Origin: Melioribacteraceae bacterium
GTDB lineage: Bacteria; Bacteroidota; Ignavibacteria; Ignavibacteriales; Melioribacteraceae
NCBI GenBank assembly: GCA_016342755.1
Contig: JAEINS010000019.1
Span: forward strand, 1-64,000
Direction of reading: 5' to 3'
DNA: 64,000 bases
Positions 18,426-26,650 of this stretch are shown in pieces; within the stretch, counting starts at the first letter, position 1, and every line of letters starts with the position of its first letter. A program made the translations under genes and the position numbers. A model generated the notes under the pieces. It was not told the DNA's origin and did no database searches. It saw only the letters and a program-made list of their open reading frames with translations.

Positions 18426-19427
18426 ATGGCATTTAATTTAAGAAACAGAAATTTTCTGAAATTGCTTGATTTCACCCCAAAGGAAATTAAGTTCTTACTA
18501 GATCTTTCAAAAGAATTAAAAACAGCAAAATATACCGGAACTGAAACTCAAAAGTTGAAAGGGAAGAATGTAGTTCTTCTGTTTGCAAAAGACTCAACAA
18601 GAACCAGATGTGCTTTTGAAGTTGCCGCAATGGATCAGGGAGCCGGTGTAACTTATCTTGGACCAGCAGGATCGCAGATGGGTAAAAAAGAATCGATGAA
18701 AGATACTGCAAGAGTTCTGGGAAGAATGTATGACGGTATTGAATATAGAGGATTTGGGCAAGATATAGTTGAAGAACTTGGCGCACATGCCGGAGTACCT
18801 GTATGGAACGGATTAACAAACGAATATCATCCAACCCAAATTTTAGCTGATTTCCTTACAATTATGGAACACTCAGATAAACCATTAAGCGAAGTTACTT
18901 TATCATATTTAGGCGATGCAAGAAACAATATGGGTAATTCTTTAATGGTTGGCTGTGCAAAAATGGGAATGAACTTTAGAGCAGTTGCTCCCAAAGATCT
19001 ATGGCCGGAAGAAGGGTTAGTTAAGCAATGCGAAGAAATTGCTAAACAAACCGGCGCAACAATTACATTAACTGATGATCCTGTTGCCGGTGTAAAAGGT
19101 TCTGATTTCCTATATACTGACGTTTGGGTATCAATGGGTGAACCGGATGAAGTCTGGGAACAGAGAATTAAAGTTATGACTCCATACCAAATAAATATGG
19201 AAATGATCAAAAACACTGGTAATCCCGGCGTGAAGTTTATGCATTGTTTACCTGCTTTCCATAATAAAGAAACTACAGTTGGTGAAGAAATATTCCAGAA
19301 ATTTGGTCTGGATTCTATGGAAGTTTCTGAGGATGTTTTTGAATCAGAACACTCAATTGTTTTTGATGAAGCTGAAAACAGACTCCACACTATTAAGGCT
19401 GTAATGGTTGCAACTTTAGGTTCGTAA
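18426..19427 (+). CDS. argF: Ornithine carbamoyltransferase
   Basis: This enzyme joins ornithine and carbamoyl phosphate to citrulline, or runs in reverse in the deiminase pathway. The 333-residue protein carries the carbamoyl-phosphate site STRTRCAFE (from Ser57), the ornithine site DVWVSMGE and the HCLP motif (273-276) with the catalytic Cys. The length and the neighbouring carbamate kinase resemble catabolic ArcB. However, no arginine deiminase gene lies in the window, so catabolic or biosynthetic use cannot be decided; the symbol is therefore provisional. AGGAG precedes the ATG. Confidence 0.93.
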   Translation: MAFNLRNRNFLKLLDFTPKEIKFLLDLSKELKTAKYTGTETQKLKGKNVVLLFAKDSTRTRCAFEVAAMDQGAGVTYLGPAGSQMGKKESMKDTARVLGRMYDGIEYRGFGQDIVEELGAHAGVPVWNGLTNEYHPTQILADFLTIMEHSDKPLSEVTLSYLGDARNNMGNSLMVGCAKMGMNFRAVAPKDLWPEEGLVKQCEEIAKQTGATITLTDDPVAGVKGSDFLYTDVWVSMGEPDEVWEQRIKVMTPYQINMEMIKNTGNPGVKFMHCLPAFHNKETTVGEEIFQKFGLDSMEVSEDVFESEHSIVFDEAENRLHTIKAVMVATLGS

Positions 19428-19445
19428 GACAATAAATATATTAAG

Positions 19446-19477
19446 CCGCATTTATAAATAAAAATTTGCGGTTTTTT
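19446..19477 (+). terminator. Terminator of the OTC gene
   Basis: The stem ccgca...tgcgg with an AT-rich extension is followed by ttttttatt, 18 bp after the stop. Confidence 0.7.
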
Positions 19478-19485
19478 ATTTATAG

Positions 19486-19516
19486 TTTGGAATTTATTTC
19501 CCAAAGTTATAAATTT
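19486..19516 (+). promoter_or_regulatory. Candidate promoter of the first tRNA-Phe
   Basis: TTTG (19486-19489), a 20-bp spacer and TAAATTT (19510-19516) end 13 bp before the tRNA. The second tRNA-Phe has the same layout with the same distances, which supports the assignment. Confidence 0.6.
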
Positions 19517-19529
19517 CGAATCTCAATAA

Positions 19530-19602
19530 GGGCAGATAGCTCAGTTGGTAGAGCAAAGGACTGAAAATCCTTGTGTCGGCGGTTCGATTCCGTCTCTGCC
19601 CA
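19530..19602 (+). tRNA. tRNA-Phe (anticodon GAA), copy 1
   Basis: A 73-base cloverleaf. The acceptor is GGGCAGA/TCTGCCC with discriminator A, the D-arm contains AGCTCAGTTGG, the anticodon stem AAGGA/TCCTT encloses CTGAAAA (anticodon GAA), the variable loop is GTGTC, and the T-loop is TTCGATT. CCA is not encoded. A terminator follows immediately. Confidence 0.97.
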
Positions 19603-19604
19603 CG

Positions 19605-19633
19605 AAAAAACCGGTGATAGCCGGTCTTTTTTT
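19605..19633 (+). terminator. Terminator of tRNA-Phe copy 1
   Basis: The stem accgg / ccggt with a 6-base loop is followed by cttttttt. Confidence 0.85.
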
Positions 19634-19673
19634 ATAAAAAAACAAAAAATATTTAAATAAAATTATTAAAGCT

Positions 19674-19704
19674 CTTGAATCTAAGTTCAAAAAACTATAA
19701 ATTT
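19674..19704 (+). promoter_or_regulatory. Candidate promoter of the second tRNA-Phe
   Basis: CTTG (19674-19677), a 20-bp spacer and TAAATTT (19698-19704) end 13 bp before the tRNA, the same geometry as for copy 1. Confidence 0.6.
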
Positions 19705-19717
19705 ATTTTCTCAATAA

Positions 19718-19790
19718 GGGCGGATAGCTCAGTTGGTAGAGCAAAGGACTGAAAATCCTTGTGTCGGCGGTTCGATTCCGTCTCCGCCCA
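19718..19790 (+). tRNA. tRNA-Phe (anticodon GAA), copy 2
   Basis: Identical to copy 1 except for a compensated change in the acceptor stem: GGGCGGA/TCCGCCC replaces GGGCAGA/TCTGCCC. The A-T pair becomes G-C at positions 5 and 68. It has its own promoter candidate and terminator, so it is an independent unit and not part of a tRNA operon. Confidence 0.97.
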
Positions 19791-19793
19791 CAG

Positions 19794-19821
19794 AAAAGAG
19801 ATTCTAACGAATCTCTTTTTC
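19794..19821 (+). terminator. Terminator of tRNA-Phe copy 2
   Basis: The stem agagattc / gaatctct (extended by A-T pairs) with a taac loop is followed by a T-run. Confidence 0.88.
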
Positions 19822-19902
19822 TATTTTAAACCACTCTTAAAACTTCTAAATAAGATAATTATCTAATCCTATTCTTGCAAAATAGATTACATCAGCATAC
19901 AT

Positions 19903-22900
19903 TTGAAGTTTACAAAATATAAATCGGGTCATTTGAAAAAGATTTTATTCCCAATAGCGATATTCTTTGTTATTATCTCTTGTATAAAGGGACAAGAATT
20001 AAATAGGAATAATTATGTAACCGATACTTTAAAAATTAATTTTGATAATCTGTATAAAGTCAATTCATTAAATATAATCCCATTTTCAGAGACTATTGAA
20101 CTTAGAGATAAACTGCTGCAAAAAAGTGATTACCATTTTAACTATAAAACCGCTCAGTTTTCAATTTCCGATAGCTTACAATATTCAATATTCGATACAC
20201 TCTTTATAACTTACCAGACAATAAAACTATCCTTCCAAAAAGAATATAAGCGCAGATCATTGCTTGTACAGTACGATGATAGGTTTCAGGATACCGTAAA
20301 AGTTATAAAAGAAAATCAATCAGCTTTTACAAGTGAGGATATATTTGGCGGAGATTTAAAAAAAAGTGGCTCAATTATAAGAGGATTTACAGTTGGCAGC
20401 AATAAAGATTTTTCGGTTAACAGCGGATTAAGATTACAGCTTTCCGGTAAAATTTCAGATGATATTGAGATTGTTGCCGCGCTGTCTGATGAAAACACGC
20501 CAATACAGCCGGAAGGCAATACAGAAAGGCTGGAAGAACTGGACAAAGTTTTTATTGAAGTAAGACATCCAAATGCAACGGGTACTTTTGGTGATTACAG
20601 CTATAATATTAAAGGAACTGAATTTGGAAGAATCGAAAGAAAGCTTCAGGGGTTTAAAGGTGAATTAAAATCGGATGATCATAATATTACATTTGCGTTT
20701 GCCGGATCGAGAGGTAAGTATAATACAAATCAGTTTAACGGAATTGAAGGAGTTCAGGGTCCGTATCGTTTATCTGGCGAAAACAACGAGAGAAATATAA
20801 TTGTAATTGCCGGTAGTGAAAAAGTGTTTATAGATGGGGAGCAAATGAAGCGGGGTGAGAATAATGAATATACTATTGAATATGCCAATGCTCAGATTAC
20901 ATTTACTCCGAATAAACTAATTACTTCCGCAAGCAGAATATCTGTTGACTTTGAATATACTGACCGTAAATATAATCGTAATTTTTTGGCCGCTTCAACT
21001 GAATCCAAATTTTTTAATAATAAGGTAGAAGTTAAGTTTAATTTTTTTCAGGAAGGAGATGATCAGGATTCCCCGATTGATATTATTCTTTCCGATAATG
21101 AAAAAGAGATTTTAAAAAATGCTGGTGATAATATTGCAGATGCAACTATTTCTGGGATTTCAATTGCGCCGGAAGATTCATTAGGCAATATAAATGGTTA
21201 CTATTCTAAAGTTGATACAATTATTAATGGTGAGAAGTTAATTTATTTTAAATACAATCCGGGTAGCGATAAAGCTATATATAATGGTACTTTCAGTTAT
21301 GTTGGCGAATTAAAAGGTGATTATAAAATGATTAGTCTGGGCAGATACGAATTTGTAGGTATAAAACTAGGTTCTTATTTGCCCATTAAATATTTACCAA
21401 TGCCGCAATTAAAACAAATGGGAAACGTATATATATCGGCATCTCCATTAGATAAATTGAAAATTGATTTGGAATTAGCCGGGAGTAAACTTGATCTAAA
21501 CAGGTTTTCTAACATAGATGATAATAGCAATTTTGGATTTTCAAGAAATATAAGTGTCAAGCTGGAACAGTATAATCTAAAACTGAATAATAAAAATTAT
21601 GGTATTATATCACTCGGCTATAAAGACAGATTTGTTGGTGAAAAATATAATTCGCTGGATAGAATAAATAGCATTGAATATGATCGTGAGTACAATATAG
21701 CTGATAATAGCAAAGGTGATGAGGTTTTACGTGAGGTTAATTTATTATATAATCCCATCCCGATAGTTTCTGTTAGCGGGCAGTATGGTTTAGTTGATAA
21801 AGATAATTTTACTTCGAATAGATATATTGGGAAATTATCGGTTGATAAAAAAAACGAATATTCTGCTTATTATAACATGGATTTTGTTAATACAGAAACT
21901 GGTTATCTTACAACCGATTGGACAAGGCAAGTTGCGGAGGCTTCTTTCTTCTACGGAAGTTTTAAACCCGGAGCCGAGTTTAAGTTTGAAAATAAAAAGG
22001 AAAAGTTTTCGAATAGTGATTCACTTCTAAATAACAGCAATAAGTTTGCTGAATTTAGTCCATATCTGCAAATAGCCAAATTATATGGTGTTAATCTGGC
22101 TGTTAAATATTCTTTGCGCAATGAATATTATCCTATAAATGGAAAGCTTGAAAAAGAATCGGAGGCTGTTTCTAAATCGCTGGAACTTGATTACAAACCA
22201 AACAGCAAAGTAACTTCATCATTAAATCTGACTTTTAGAGAAAAATCATTTACTGAAAAGTTTAAAGAAATTGGTGAACTTAATAACGAATCGGTTTTAA
22301 TCAACTCAAGAACCCGCTTAAGATTATTTGATGATTTTGTTACCGGAAATATTTTTTATGAAGCATCTTCTCAAAGATCAGCCAGTTTGGAGAGGGTATT
22401 TCTAAGAGTGCCACAGGGAACAGGCAATTATAATTATCTTGGTGATCTGAATAACAACGGAGTTGCGGAGGAAAAGGAATTTGAGCCAGTTTTGTTTGAT
22501 GGTGATTTTATTGTAACTACAATTCCAACTGATGAATTATTTCCTGTAATTGATCTTAAATTAGATACACGGTGGCAATTGGATTTTAAGAAAGTGATAA
22601 AAGATAATTCTTTTATTGGAGCTTTATTAAACCCGGTTTCAACAGAGACATTTGTCAGAGTAAGTGAAAACAGTAAGGAAACTGATACTAAAAAAATATA
22701 TCTATTAAATTTTTCAAGTTTTCAAAATGCGGAAACTACTGTAAGAGGATCAAATCTTTTTCAGCAGGATATAATTTTATTTAAAAACAGCAGTAGTTTT
22801 TCATTAAGGTTCAGGTATTTGGAAAGGAAAAATTTAAGTCAATTTGCCGGAGGAGTTGAAAGCGGATATTACAATGAAAAAAGTATTAGAACAAGATGGA

Positions 22901-23391
22901 AGCTGGTAAAAGAAATTAGCAACCAAACGGAATATTTGTACAAGATTGATAATGTTGCTGCTCCAATTACCAGCAATAGAGCAAGAAATGTTTTTTCCAG
23001 CAATATTTCATCTGACTTTTCTTATAGACCTTATGGCAAGCTGGAAATAGGTTTTAAACTTAAATATGCCAGAACAGAAGATAGTTTCCCTAGTGAGCCA
23101 ACAATAATTGATATAAATGAACAAACAATTAGAATAAATTATTCACTTGCCGGTAAAGGCAGAGTAAGAATTGAAGCAGAGAGGAAGGAACTTTTATCTG
23201 ATGCAGATCCGGTAAATATTCCTTTTGAGGTGACAAACGGAAATCGTTTAGGCAAAAATTATTTCTGGCGATTAAATTTTGATTACAGGATTGCAAGTAA
23301 TTTGCAGTCGTCAGTTAGTTATCAGGGTAGAATACAAGGCGGAAGTGATACAATACATACAATGAGGGCAGAAGTTAAAGCCTATTTTTAA
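19903..23391 (+). CDS. Large outer-membrane/surface protein, unknown function
   Basis: This protein of up to 1162 residues has an N-terminal signal sequence (hydrophobic ILFPIAIFFVIISC, which could be a lipobox or a normal signal ending near KGQ). The body is rich in alternating strands, Asn and aromatic residues, consistent with an outer-membrane barrel. A segment near residues 150-215 (RGFTVGSNKDFSVNSGLRL, then ENTPIQPEGNTERLEELDKVFIE) recalls a motif I associate with uncharacterised large Bacteroidetes surface proteins, possibly SprA-related. That is a memory-level resemblance and not proven. The first codon is TTG. A second TTG at 19933 would give a cleaner MKKILFPIA signal. No Shine-Dalgarno site is evident. 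The C-terminus ends in VKAYF, a typical barrel end. Confidence 0.7.
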   Translation: MKFTKYKSGHLKKILFPIAIFFVIISCIKGQELNRNNYVTDTLKINFDNLYKVNSLNIIPFSETIELRDKLLQKSDYHFNYKTAQFSISDSLQYSIFDTLFITYQTIKLSFQKEYKRRSLLVQYDDRFQDTVKVIKENQSAFTSEDIFGGDLKKSGSIIRGFTVGSNKDFSVNSGLRLQLSGKISDDIEIVAALSDENTPIQPEGNTERLEELDKVFIEVRHPNATGTFGDYSYNIKGTEFGRIERKLQGFKGELKSDDHNITFAFAGSRGKYNTNQFNGIEGVQGPYRLSGENNERNIIVIAGSEKVFIDGEQMKRGENNEYTIEYANAQITFTPNKLITSASRISVDFEYTDRKYNRNFLAASTESKFFNNKVEVKFNFFQEGDDQDSPIDIILSDNEKEILKNAGDNIADATISGISIAPEDSLGNINGYYSKVDTIINGEKLIYFKYNPGSDKAIYNGTFSYVGELKGDYKMISLGRYEFVGIKLGSYLPIKYLPMPQLKQMGNVYISASPLDKLKIDLELAGSKLDLNRFSNIDDNSNFGFSRNISVKLEQYNLKLNNKNYGIISLGYKDRFVGEKYNSLDRINSIEYDREYNIADNSKGDEVLREVNLLYNPIPIVSVSGQYGLVDKDNFTSNRYIGKLSVDKKNEYSAYYNMDFVNTETGYLTTDWTRQVAEASFFYGSFKPGAEFKFENKKEKFSNSDSLLNNSNKFAEFSPYLQIAKLYGVNLAVKYSLRNEYYPINGKLEKESEAVSKSLELDYKPNSKVTSSLNLTFREKSFTEKFKEIGELNNESVLINSRTRLRLFDDFVTGNIFYEASSQRSASLERVFLRVPQGTGNYNYLGDLNNNGVAEEKEFEPVLFDGDFIVTTIPTDELFPVIDLKLDTRWQLDFKKVIKDNSFIGALLNPVSTETFVRVSENSKETDTKKIYLLNFSSFQNAETTVRGSNLFQQDIILFKNSSSFSLRFRYLERKNLSQFAGGVESGYYNEKSIRTRWKLVKEISNQTEYLYKIDNVAAPITSNRARNVFSSNISSDFSYRPYGKLEIGFKLKYARTEDSFPSEPTIIDINEQTIRINYSLAGKGRVRIEAERKELLSDADPVNIPFEVTNGNRLGKNYFWRLNFDYRIASNLQSSVSYQGRIQGGSDTIHTMRAEVKAYF

Positions 23392-23424
23392 TAGTTATTT
23401 GTTAATTAAAAATTAAGGATATAA

Positions 23425-23895
23425 ATGCGGGTAGTTTCAAATCTAATAGAAGCTCATATTTTTAGAATTGTAAATAATAAAATGGAGTTTCTTCTATTAA
23501 AAAGATCAGAAAAAGATATTTTTCCAAATGTCTGGCAAATGGTAACCGGAACAATAAAAAAAAGTGAGAAGGCTTTTAATACTGCCATTCGTGAGATTAA
23601 AGAAGAAACATGCATAACTCCATTAAAGTTTTGGGTTGTACCTAATGTAAATTCTTTTTATAATCCTAATCTCGATCATGTATGTATGGTTCCGGTGTTT
23701 GCCGCACAAGTTAAAAACAATTGTTCTGTGGCTCTTTCTGATGAACACACGGAGTTTCAGTGGCTTCAAAAAGAGGAAGCAAAAAAACTTTTAGCATGGC
23801 CGGGACAAAGAGATTCTGTAGATATTATTTATAATTATTTCATGAATGAAAAATCATTTCTTAAATTTGTAGATATAAGTGAAAATTTAATTTAA
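23425..23895 (+). CDS. Nudix hydrolase
   Basis: The 156-residue cytoplasmic protein has the Nudix box, running from GTIKKSEKAF to REIKEETCI. It matches Gx5Ex7REUxEExGU except that the last Gly is Cys. Such enzymes hydrolyse nucleoside-diphosphate-linked compounds. The size and the N-terminal RVVSNLIEAHIFR segment resemble dihydroneopterin-triphosphate pyrophosphatase-like members, but the substrate is not certain. AAGGA precedes the ATG. The PfkB gene follows after 13 bp and the mtnA gene overlaps it, so the three probably form one operon. Confidence 0.88.
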   Translation: MRVVSNLIEAHIFRIVNNKMEFLLLKRSEKDIFPNVWQMVTGTIKKSEKAFNTAIREIKEETCITPLKFWVVPNVNSFYNPNLDHVCMVPVFAAQVKNNCSVALSDEHTEFQWLQKEEAKKLLAWPGQRDSVDIIYNYFMNEKSFLKFVDISENLI

Positions 23896-23908
23896 CAAGG
23901 AGAATAAA

Positions 23909-24826
23909 TTGGGATTATTAGTAGTCGGTTCAATTGGTTTAGATGATATTGAAACACCTTTTGATAAAATAGAAAATGCTCTGGGTGGTTCATCAACATA
24001 TATTTCATTAACCTCAAGTTATTTTACCGGTCCGGTACAACTGGTTGGTGTAGTTGGTGAAGACTTCGATGAGAAATATATTAAAATGTTTGAAGATTAT
24101 AATATTGATCTTGAAGGTCTGCAAATCATCAAAGGTGGAAAGACTTTCCGCTGGGGTGGTAAATATCATTACGATCTAAACGTACGGGATACACTTTTTA
24201 CTGAATTGAATGTATTTGAAAATTTCAATCCTATTATTCCTGATAAATTTAAAAAGAGCAAGTTTGTTATACTTGGTAATATTATGCCGAAACTTCAACT
24301 TGATGTTTTGGATCAGTTAGAAGACCCTAAATTTATTGTATGCGATACAATGAATTTGTGGATAGATATAGCTAAAGATGATCTTCTTGAAGTTATAAAA
24401 CGTGTTCATGTATTGATTATAAACGATTCTGAAGCACGTATGTTAGCCGAAGAACCTAATTTGATTAAAGCCGCAAAAGTAATTAGAGAAATGGGGCCGG
24501 AGTTTTTAATTATTAAAAAGGGAGAACATGGTGCGCTATTGTTCTCAGAAGATAAAATCTTTTCTGCTCCTGCTTATCCAATGGAGGATATATATGATCC
24601 TACAGGTGCGGGTGATTCTTTTGCAGGCGGTTTTACTGCGTTTTTACATAAGACCCAGGACTTAAGTTTTGAAAACATGAAAAGAGCTGTTGTTTATGGC
24701 AGTGCTATGGCATCATTCTGTGTTGAAGAATTTAGTACAATTGGTTTAGAGGATTTATCACAGTTAAAAATTCAAGACAGATTTAGAGAATTTAAAGAAT
24801 TATCAAGGTTCGATGAAAATGAGTAG
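23909..24826 (+). CDS. PfkB-family sugar/nucleoside kinase
   Basis: The 305-residue ribokinase-type protein has an N-terminal GSIGLDDIETPF segment, the substrate-lid region with LGGSSTYISLTSS, and near residues 229-241 the PfkB signature DPTGAGDSFAGGF, with the catalytic Asp in GAGD. It starts at TTG with AAGGAG seven bases upstream. Its 3' end overlaps the start of mtnA, a strong sign of a shared pathway. Candidate substrates are methylthioribose, 5-deoxyribose or ribose-1-phosphate: PfkB kinases are paired functionally with MtnA-like isomerases in the Thermococcus nucleoside pathway. The choice is inference. Confidence 0.88.
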   Translation: MGLLVVGSIGLDDIETPFDKIENALGGSSTYISLTSSYFTGPVQLVGVVGEDFDEKYIKMFEDYNIDLEGLQIIKGGKTFRWGGKYHYDLNVRDTLFTELNVFENFNPIIPDKFKKSKFVILGNIMPKLQLDVLDQLEDPKFIVCDTMNLWIDIAKDDLLEVIKRVHVLIINDSEARMLAEEPNLIKAAKVIREMGPEFLIIKKGEHGALLFSEDKIFSAPAYPMEDIYDPTGAGDSFAGGFTAFLHKTQDLSFENMKRAVVYGSAMASFCVEEFSTIGLEDLSQLKIQDRFREFKELSRFDENE

Positions 24827-25823
24827 TTTCTTAAGTATTGATTTTCAAGATGATCAGCTGGTTTTAATTGATCAGACAAAACTTCCTTTAGTAGAAGAAT
24901 ATATAAAAACCGATGAACTAGAACGTATATCGGTTGCAATTGAAAGACTTGAAGTAAGAGGTGCTCCTGCAATAGGAATTACAGCCGCATACGCAATTGC
25001 CCTTGCGTTAAAAGGAGTTTCATGTAATGTAGATGAAGTATTTAATTCAGCCTATAAAAGACTGGCTTCCACTAGACCAACAGCAGTAAATCTATTTTGG
25101 GCACTCGATGAAATGAGATCGGTTTTTGAAGCTAATAAAAACAAGCCGGATATTTATGGAATATTGTTAGAAGCCGCAAAACAGATACATCAGGATGATA
25201 TTGAAATGTGTAATGCAATGGGAAAAAACGGACTTGGAATTTTTGAAAAAAAATCGAACGTACTAACTCATTGTAATACAGGCAGATTAGCAACCGGTGG
25301 CGAAGGAACAGCTTTTAGTGTTATTAAAACCGGTTATGAAAACGGTTTGGTTAAGTTTGTTTACTCCGATGAAACCCGTCCTTTACTTCAAGGATCGAGA
25401 TTAACCGCATTTGAACTAGCAAAAAACGGAATCCCTTTTGCGATGAATACCGATTCTACTGCTGCCGTTCTTATGAAAGAAGACAAAGTTGATTTAGTAA
25501 TTACCGGAGCTGACAGAATTGCGGTTAATGGAGATTCGGCTAATAAAATTGGTACTTATAACCTGGCTGTGCTTTGTAAACATCATAATATCCCTTTTTA
25601 TATAACAGCGCCAACTACAACTATTGATCTTAAAATTGAAACCGGCAATAAAATTAAAATAGAGGAAAGAGGCAGGGAAGAAATAAACCAAATTAAGAAT
25701 GTGCAAGTTACAAGACCGGAATATGATGTTTATTCCCCGGCTTTTGATGTAACTCCTAATGAATTAATATCCGGGATAATTACTGAAAAGGCATTGCACA
25801 GACCACCATATAATTTCAAATAA
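24813..25823 (+). CDS. mtnA: S-methyl-5-thioribose-1-phosphate isomerase (MtnA/eIF2B-like family)
   Basis: This enzyme converts the aldose 5-methylthioribose-1-phosphate to the ketose form in methionine salvage. The 336-residue protein shows the family motifs RGAPAIGITAAYA (about 50-62), LTHCNTGRLATGG with the catalytic Cys, YSDETRPLLQGSRLT and ITGADRIAVNGDSANKIGT with the catalytic Asp. Closely related ribose-1,5-bisphosphate isomerases share these motifs, so the substrate could differ. The start is ATG 24813 or ATG 24819, both inside the upstream kinase gene. No other methionine-salvage genes (mtnB, mtnC, mtnD or mtnW) are adjacent. Confidence 0.9.
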   Translation: MKMSSFLSIDFQDDQLVLIDQTKLPLVEEYIKTDELERISVAIERLEVRGAPAIGITAAYAIALALKGVSCNVDEVFNSAYKRLASTRPTAVNLFWALDEMRSVFEANKNKPDIYGILLEAAKQIHQDDIEMCNAMGKNGLGIFEKKSNVLTHCNTGRLATGGEGTAFSVIKTGYENGLVKFVYSDETRPLLQGSRLTAFELAKNGIPFAMNTDSTAAVLMKEDKVDLVITGADRIAVNGDSANKIGTYNLAVLCKHHNIPFYITAPTTTIDLKIETGNKIKIEERGREEINQIKNVQVTRPEYDVYSPAFDVTPNELISGIITEKALHRPPYNFK

Positions 25824-25836
25824 TATTATATAATCT

Positions 25837-25870
25837 AAAGATGACATCTTCTTAAAAGATGTCATCTTTT
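25837..25870 (+). terminator. Hairpin terminator after mtnA; member of a dispersed palindrome family
   Basis: The arms aaagatgacatctt and aaagatgtcatcttt form a long stem followed by T residues. A near-identical hairpin lies at 37975-38007, and half copies occur at 49118 and 50380. The in-frame ATG at 25859 lies inside this hairpin, which argues against it as the recO start. Confidence 0.85.
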
Positions 25871-25888
25871 ATATTGCGTAAAAACAAC

Positions 25889-26623
25889 ATGTCTCAAATT
25901 ATAAAAACAAAAGCAATAGTATTAAAGAAAGTTGATTTCAGCGATTCGAGCAGAATTGCAACTTTATTTACAGAAGAATTTGGGAAAATGTCTTTTATAA
26001 TTAAAGGTGCCAGATCAGCAAAATCAAAAATTGGTATGCTTATAGACACCTTTAATGTTTTGCAAATAGTCTTTTATAAAAAGCCGGGTCGCGATGTTCA
26101 AATTATTACACAGGCCGATCTAATTAAACATCATACTAAAATTATGGAAGATCTGGAAAAACTTAAATATGCCTCTGCTGTTATAGAACTCCTATTAAAA
26201 CTTACCGTTGAAGAAGAAATTCATTCTAAACTATTTATTGGGAGCGAAAAAATCCTAAAACTGTTTAATGAATCAAATGATATGAAGTTCTTGTTTTTAA
26301 AATATTTGATGTTCATCACAAAAGATATTGGTTATGAAATAAATTTAGAGTCCTGTTCTATATGCGAAACCCCGTTTTCTAAAACAAAATCGATGAAATA
26401 TAACCATGAAATTGGAATGATGTGTTACAGTTGCGGCAAAGACAGAGTTTATACTAACGAATTTTCTTTGGAACTTTTTAATTTATTAGCTAGTCTAAGC
26501 TCCAGAAATAATGAAAGTCGTGGTAGTGATGCTGATATAAACAGGCTTATTAATTTCCTTGAAAGATTTTTAATGTATCATATTCAAGAATTTAACGGGA
26601 TAAAGTCATTACACATTTTTTGA
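25889..26623 (+). CDS. recO: DNA repair protein RecO
   Basis: RecO helps load RecA onto SSB-coated single-stranded DNA in the RecFOR pathway. The 244-residue protein has the N-terminal OB-fold start IIKTKAIVLKKVDFSDSSR and the central helical region. Near the middle it has a four-Cys zinc site (CSIC and CYSC). The ATG at 25889 is chosen because the upstream ATG at 25859 sits within a terminator hairpin and the family begins with this Met-Ser-Gln-Ile-Ile-Lys pattern. The HtrA gene follows 27 bp later with its own GGAGG. Confidence 0.92.
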   Translation: MSQIIKTKAIVLKKVDFSDSSRIATLFTEEFGKMSFIIKGARSAKSKIGMLIDTFNVLQIVFYKKPGRDVQIITQADLIKHHTKIMEDLEKLKYASAVIELLLKLTVEEEIHSKLFIGSEKILKLFNESNDMKFLFLKYLMFITKDIGYEINLESCSICETPFSKTKSMKYNHEIGMMCYSCGKDRVYTNEFSLELFNLLASLSSRNNESRGSDADINRLINFLERFLMYHIQEFNGIKSLHIF

Positions 26624-26650
26624 TGATTTACTTTTTATACGGAGGTAGTT

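Noticed and set aside
18487-19504. Minus-strand reading frames opposite the OTC gene
   Set aside because: They are shadows of a gene with clear OTC motifs and have no ribosome-binding site or recognisable domain.
25859-25891. Upstream ATG as the start of recO
   Set aside because: It lies inside a terminator hairpin and would add residues that do not fit the RecO N-terminus.
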